From Corynebacterium callunae DSM 20147 (lineage in GTDB: Bacteria; Actinomycetota; Actinomycetes; Mycobacteriales; Mycobacteriaceae), in contig NC_020506.1 in assembly GCF_000344785.1 (NCBI RefSeq), positions 806,001-870,000 of the forward strand: a DNA stretch of 64,000 nucleotides, given 5' to 3'. The translations under genes and the position numbers were made by a program. Below are positions 62,329-64,000 of the stretch, piece after piece. How positions within the stretch are numbered: the stretch's first letter is position 1; the number at the start of each line of letters is the position of its first letter. The notes under the pieces were generated by a model that was given only the letters and a program-made list of their open reading frames with translations, was not told the DNA's origin and searched no databases.

Positions 62329-63125
62329 ACGGCGACTTTGCCGCGGATCACGGGATGTGGATCATAACCTGCGACGGCGATGTCCTCGAAGGTGTAATCG
62401 AAGATGGAATCAGCCTTCTTGAGCTCCAGAGTTGGGTAGGGACGTGCATCCCTAGACAGCTGCTCGGCAACCTGCTCACGGTGGTTGTCATAAATATGGC
62501 AATCGCCACCGGTCCAGATGAACTCTCCAACTTCCAGGCCTGCCTGCTGGGCAAACATATGGGTCAAAAGAGAATAGGACGCAATATTAAAAGGCACGCC
62601 GAGGAACATGTCAGCTGAGCGCTGATAAAGCTGGCAGGAGAGCTTGCCATCGGCTACATAAAATTGGAAGAGCAGGTGGCAAGGGGGCAATGCCATATTT
62701 TCTAGCTCTGAAACATTCCACGCGGAGACAATATTGCGGCGGGAATCAGGGTTGTTCTTCAAAGTTTCCAGGGCGCCCGCGATCTGGTCGATGTGTTGAC
62801 CATCGGGAGTGGGCCAAGAACGCCACTGCACGCCATAAACGGGGCCGAGTTCGCCGTCTTCGTCAGCCCACTCATTCCAAATGCGGATGTTATTGTCCTG
62901 CAGCCACTTCACATTGGAATCGCCACGGAGGAACCACAAAAGCTCGCCCACTACTGAGTGGAAATGCACCTTTTTGGTGGTCAGTAGTGGGAAACCCTCG
63001 GCCAGATTAAAACGAATCTGCTGGCCAAAAAGGGAAGTGGTGCCGGTGCCAGTGCGGTCGTCCTTGTGGGAGCCCTCTTCGGTAATTTTGCGGAGGAGAT
63101 CCTCATAAGGGGTTAGAACAGTCAT
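62325..63125 (-). CDS. thyA: Thymidylate synthase
   Basis: The 266-residue ThyA contains [20 protein letters not shown], the catalytic Cys in [13 protein letters not shown] and [17 protein letters not shown]. It makes dTMP from dUMP using methylene-tetrahydrofolate. Full length and intact. Confidence 0.97.
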   Translation of the reverse strand: MTVLTPYEDLLRKITEEGSHKDDRTGTGTTSLFGQQIRFNLAEGFPLLTTKKVHFHSVVGELLWFLRGDSNVKWLQDNNIRIWNEWADEDGELGPVYGVQWRSWPTPDGQHIDQIAGALETLKNNPDSRRNIVSAWNVSELENMALPPCHLLFQFYVADGKLSCQLYQRSADMFLGVPFNIASYSLLTHMFAQQAGLEVGEFIWTGGDCHIYDNHREQVAEQLSRDARPYPTLELKKADSIFDYTFEDIAVAGYDPHPVIRGKVAV

Positions 63126-63166
63126 GGGGCTAATGCTATACCCGGGAACTATTCTTGGCCAACGGC

Positions 63167-63925
63167 TTAGTAGGAGCCGTTTTCCTCGTAGAAGTCCTTA
63201 CACATCTTGAGGATATCTTCGGCCAGTTCAGGGCGGCAGATCAAAACATCGGGGAGATAGGTGTCCTTGTTGTTATAGGTCAACTCAGAACCATCGAGCC
63301 GCGAGCAGTGCAGACCAGCTGCCTTACACACACCAACAGGCGCAGCAGAATCCCACTCGTATTGGCCACCGGCATGGATATAGGCGTCATAATCGCCCAG
63401 CAATACGTGCATGGCCTTAGCTCCAGCAGAACCAAGAGCTTCGGTAACAAAGCCCAATTTATCGGCGCAGTGCAAAGCAACCTTTGGTGGACGGTTATGG
63501 GAAATAGCAATCACCTTGGAATAAGGTCCAGTGACAGCACGAGCGTCCGCGGAGTGGAAAACCACACCGAGGTCTGGCAGGCCTACCGCAGCGTGGGTGG
63601 GAATGCCGTTTTCTACCAGGGCAATATGTACGGCCCAATCTTGGCGGCCGGTGGCAAATTCTTTGGTGCCATCGAGGGGGTCGATAATCCAAACGCGGTC
63701 CTTGGAAAGGCGGTCTAGGTTATCGGCTGCTTCTTCCGAGAGGAAGCCGTCATCGGGGCGGTGCTGCTCCAAAACGCGGGCAATCCAATTCTGGGCCAGG
63801 TCGTCGCCGGCATCGCCGAGGTTTCGACCACGTAATACGCCTACGTTGCGTACACCTTTAAGGATTTCACCAGTGCCTTGGGCAAGACGGTGGGTGAGGA
63901 TTGAATCATCAATCTGAGCAGTCAT
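63167..63925 (-). CDS. cysQ: 3'(2'),5'-bisphosphate nucleotidase CysQ
   Basis: The 252-residue inositol monophosphatase-family protein has the metal motifs [16 protein letters not shown] and [10 protein letters not shown]. CysQ hydrolyses PAP from sulfate assimilation; a general inositol-phosphatase role is the alternative. ATG 63925 gives the family N-terminus; the frame extends to 63961. It lies upstream of thyA with its own start and is divergent from the helicase gene. Confidence 0.88.
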   Translation of the reverse strand: MTAQIDDSILTHRLAQGTGEILKGVRNVGVLRGRNLGDAGDDLAQNWIARVLEQHRPDDGFLSEEAADNLDRLSKDRVWIIDPLDGTKEFATGRQDWAVHIALVENGIPTHAAVGLPDLGVVFHSADARAVTGPYSKVIAISHNRPPKVALHCADKLGFVTEALGSAGAKAMHVLLGDYDAYIHAGGQYEWDSAAPVGVCKAAGLHCSRLDGSELTYNNKDTYLPDVLICRPELAEDILKMCKDFYEENGSY

Positions 63926-63959
63926 GTTATTAATTCTAGATGTTTGGTTACATTGAGGC

Positions 63960-64000
63960 ATGGCTAATAGCGTTCTTTCCCGATTCCGTCCCCAAGTAGC
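63960..64000 (+). CDS. Start of an Lhr-like helicase gene (partial)
   Basis: Only 13 codons are visible (MANSVLSRFRPQV). LSRFRPQV is typical of the N-terminus of Lhr-family ATP-dependent helicases. GAGG precedes the ATG. Identification rests on very little sequence. Confidence 0.4.
   Translation, partial: MANSVLSRFRPQV

Overview
The window is chromosomal DNA from a Corynebacterium close to C. glutamicum. The evidence is a type I fatty acid synthase of about 2,970 residues, an Rpf1 homologue with a ydaO-type leader, a mycoredoxin, SepH, and near-identity to remembered C. glutamicum sequences for GltA, CspB and the order rpf1-cspB-...-serC-gltA-fkpA-...-mctBC-fas-mrx1-folA-thyA-cysQ. The species cannot be named from the window alone.

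Region 1 (1 to about 17,935) is the right part of an integrated mobile island. Its right border is a tyrosine recombinase next to a 37-bp copy of the 3' end of an initiator tRNA-fMet gene. The left border lies outside the window. The island carries the C-terminal part of a large SF2 helicase, an N6-adenine methylase-like protein, a DnaB N-domain protein with SSB, a ParA/ribbon-helix-helix partition operon, a decayed type I-like modification locus (hsdM-like gene with a stop codon and a 7-bp duplication, plus hsdS), IS630 and IS3 remnants and two small inverted-repeat elements. It also holds two secreted LGFP-repeat proteins with unrelated C-terminal, toxin-like domains. One is intact and translationally coupled to a small candidate immunity gene. 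The other is split by an IS630 insertion that can be reversed in silico to restore the frame. Two loci of tiny Ser/Gly-rich, porin-like peptides share a conserved upstream block, and a 19-bp motif recurs in at least five intergenic sites.

Region 2 (about 18,000 to 28,900) is core chromosome: a VKOR-family protein, a siderophore uptake operon (lipoprotein, two permeases, ATPase) behind a DtxR-type iron box, and a complete 16S-23S-5S rRNA operon with promoter, leader, 23S processing stem and terminator and no spacer tRNA.

Region 3 (about 28,900 to 64,000) is housekeeping: an aminotransferase, the XPB helicase pair, rpf1, cspB, a glutaminyl cyclase-like lipoprotein, a class IV aminotransferase-like protein, a purine-type permease, a TrmH-family methyltransferase, sepH, serC, gltA, fkpA, an aldo/keto reductase, mctBC, two secreted proteins, the giant fas gene, tRNA-Arg(CCT), mycoredoxin, folA-thyA, cysQ and the start of an Lhr-like helicase gene. 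Recognisable control sites include RamB/RamA-like motifs before mctBC, a GlxR-like site before gltA and a palindrome before fas that may bind FasR.

The most promising novelty is in the island: cell-wall-directed LGFP toxins with swappable tips and immunity, and the porin-like peptide loci with their shared regulatory block.
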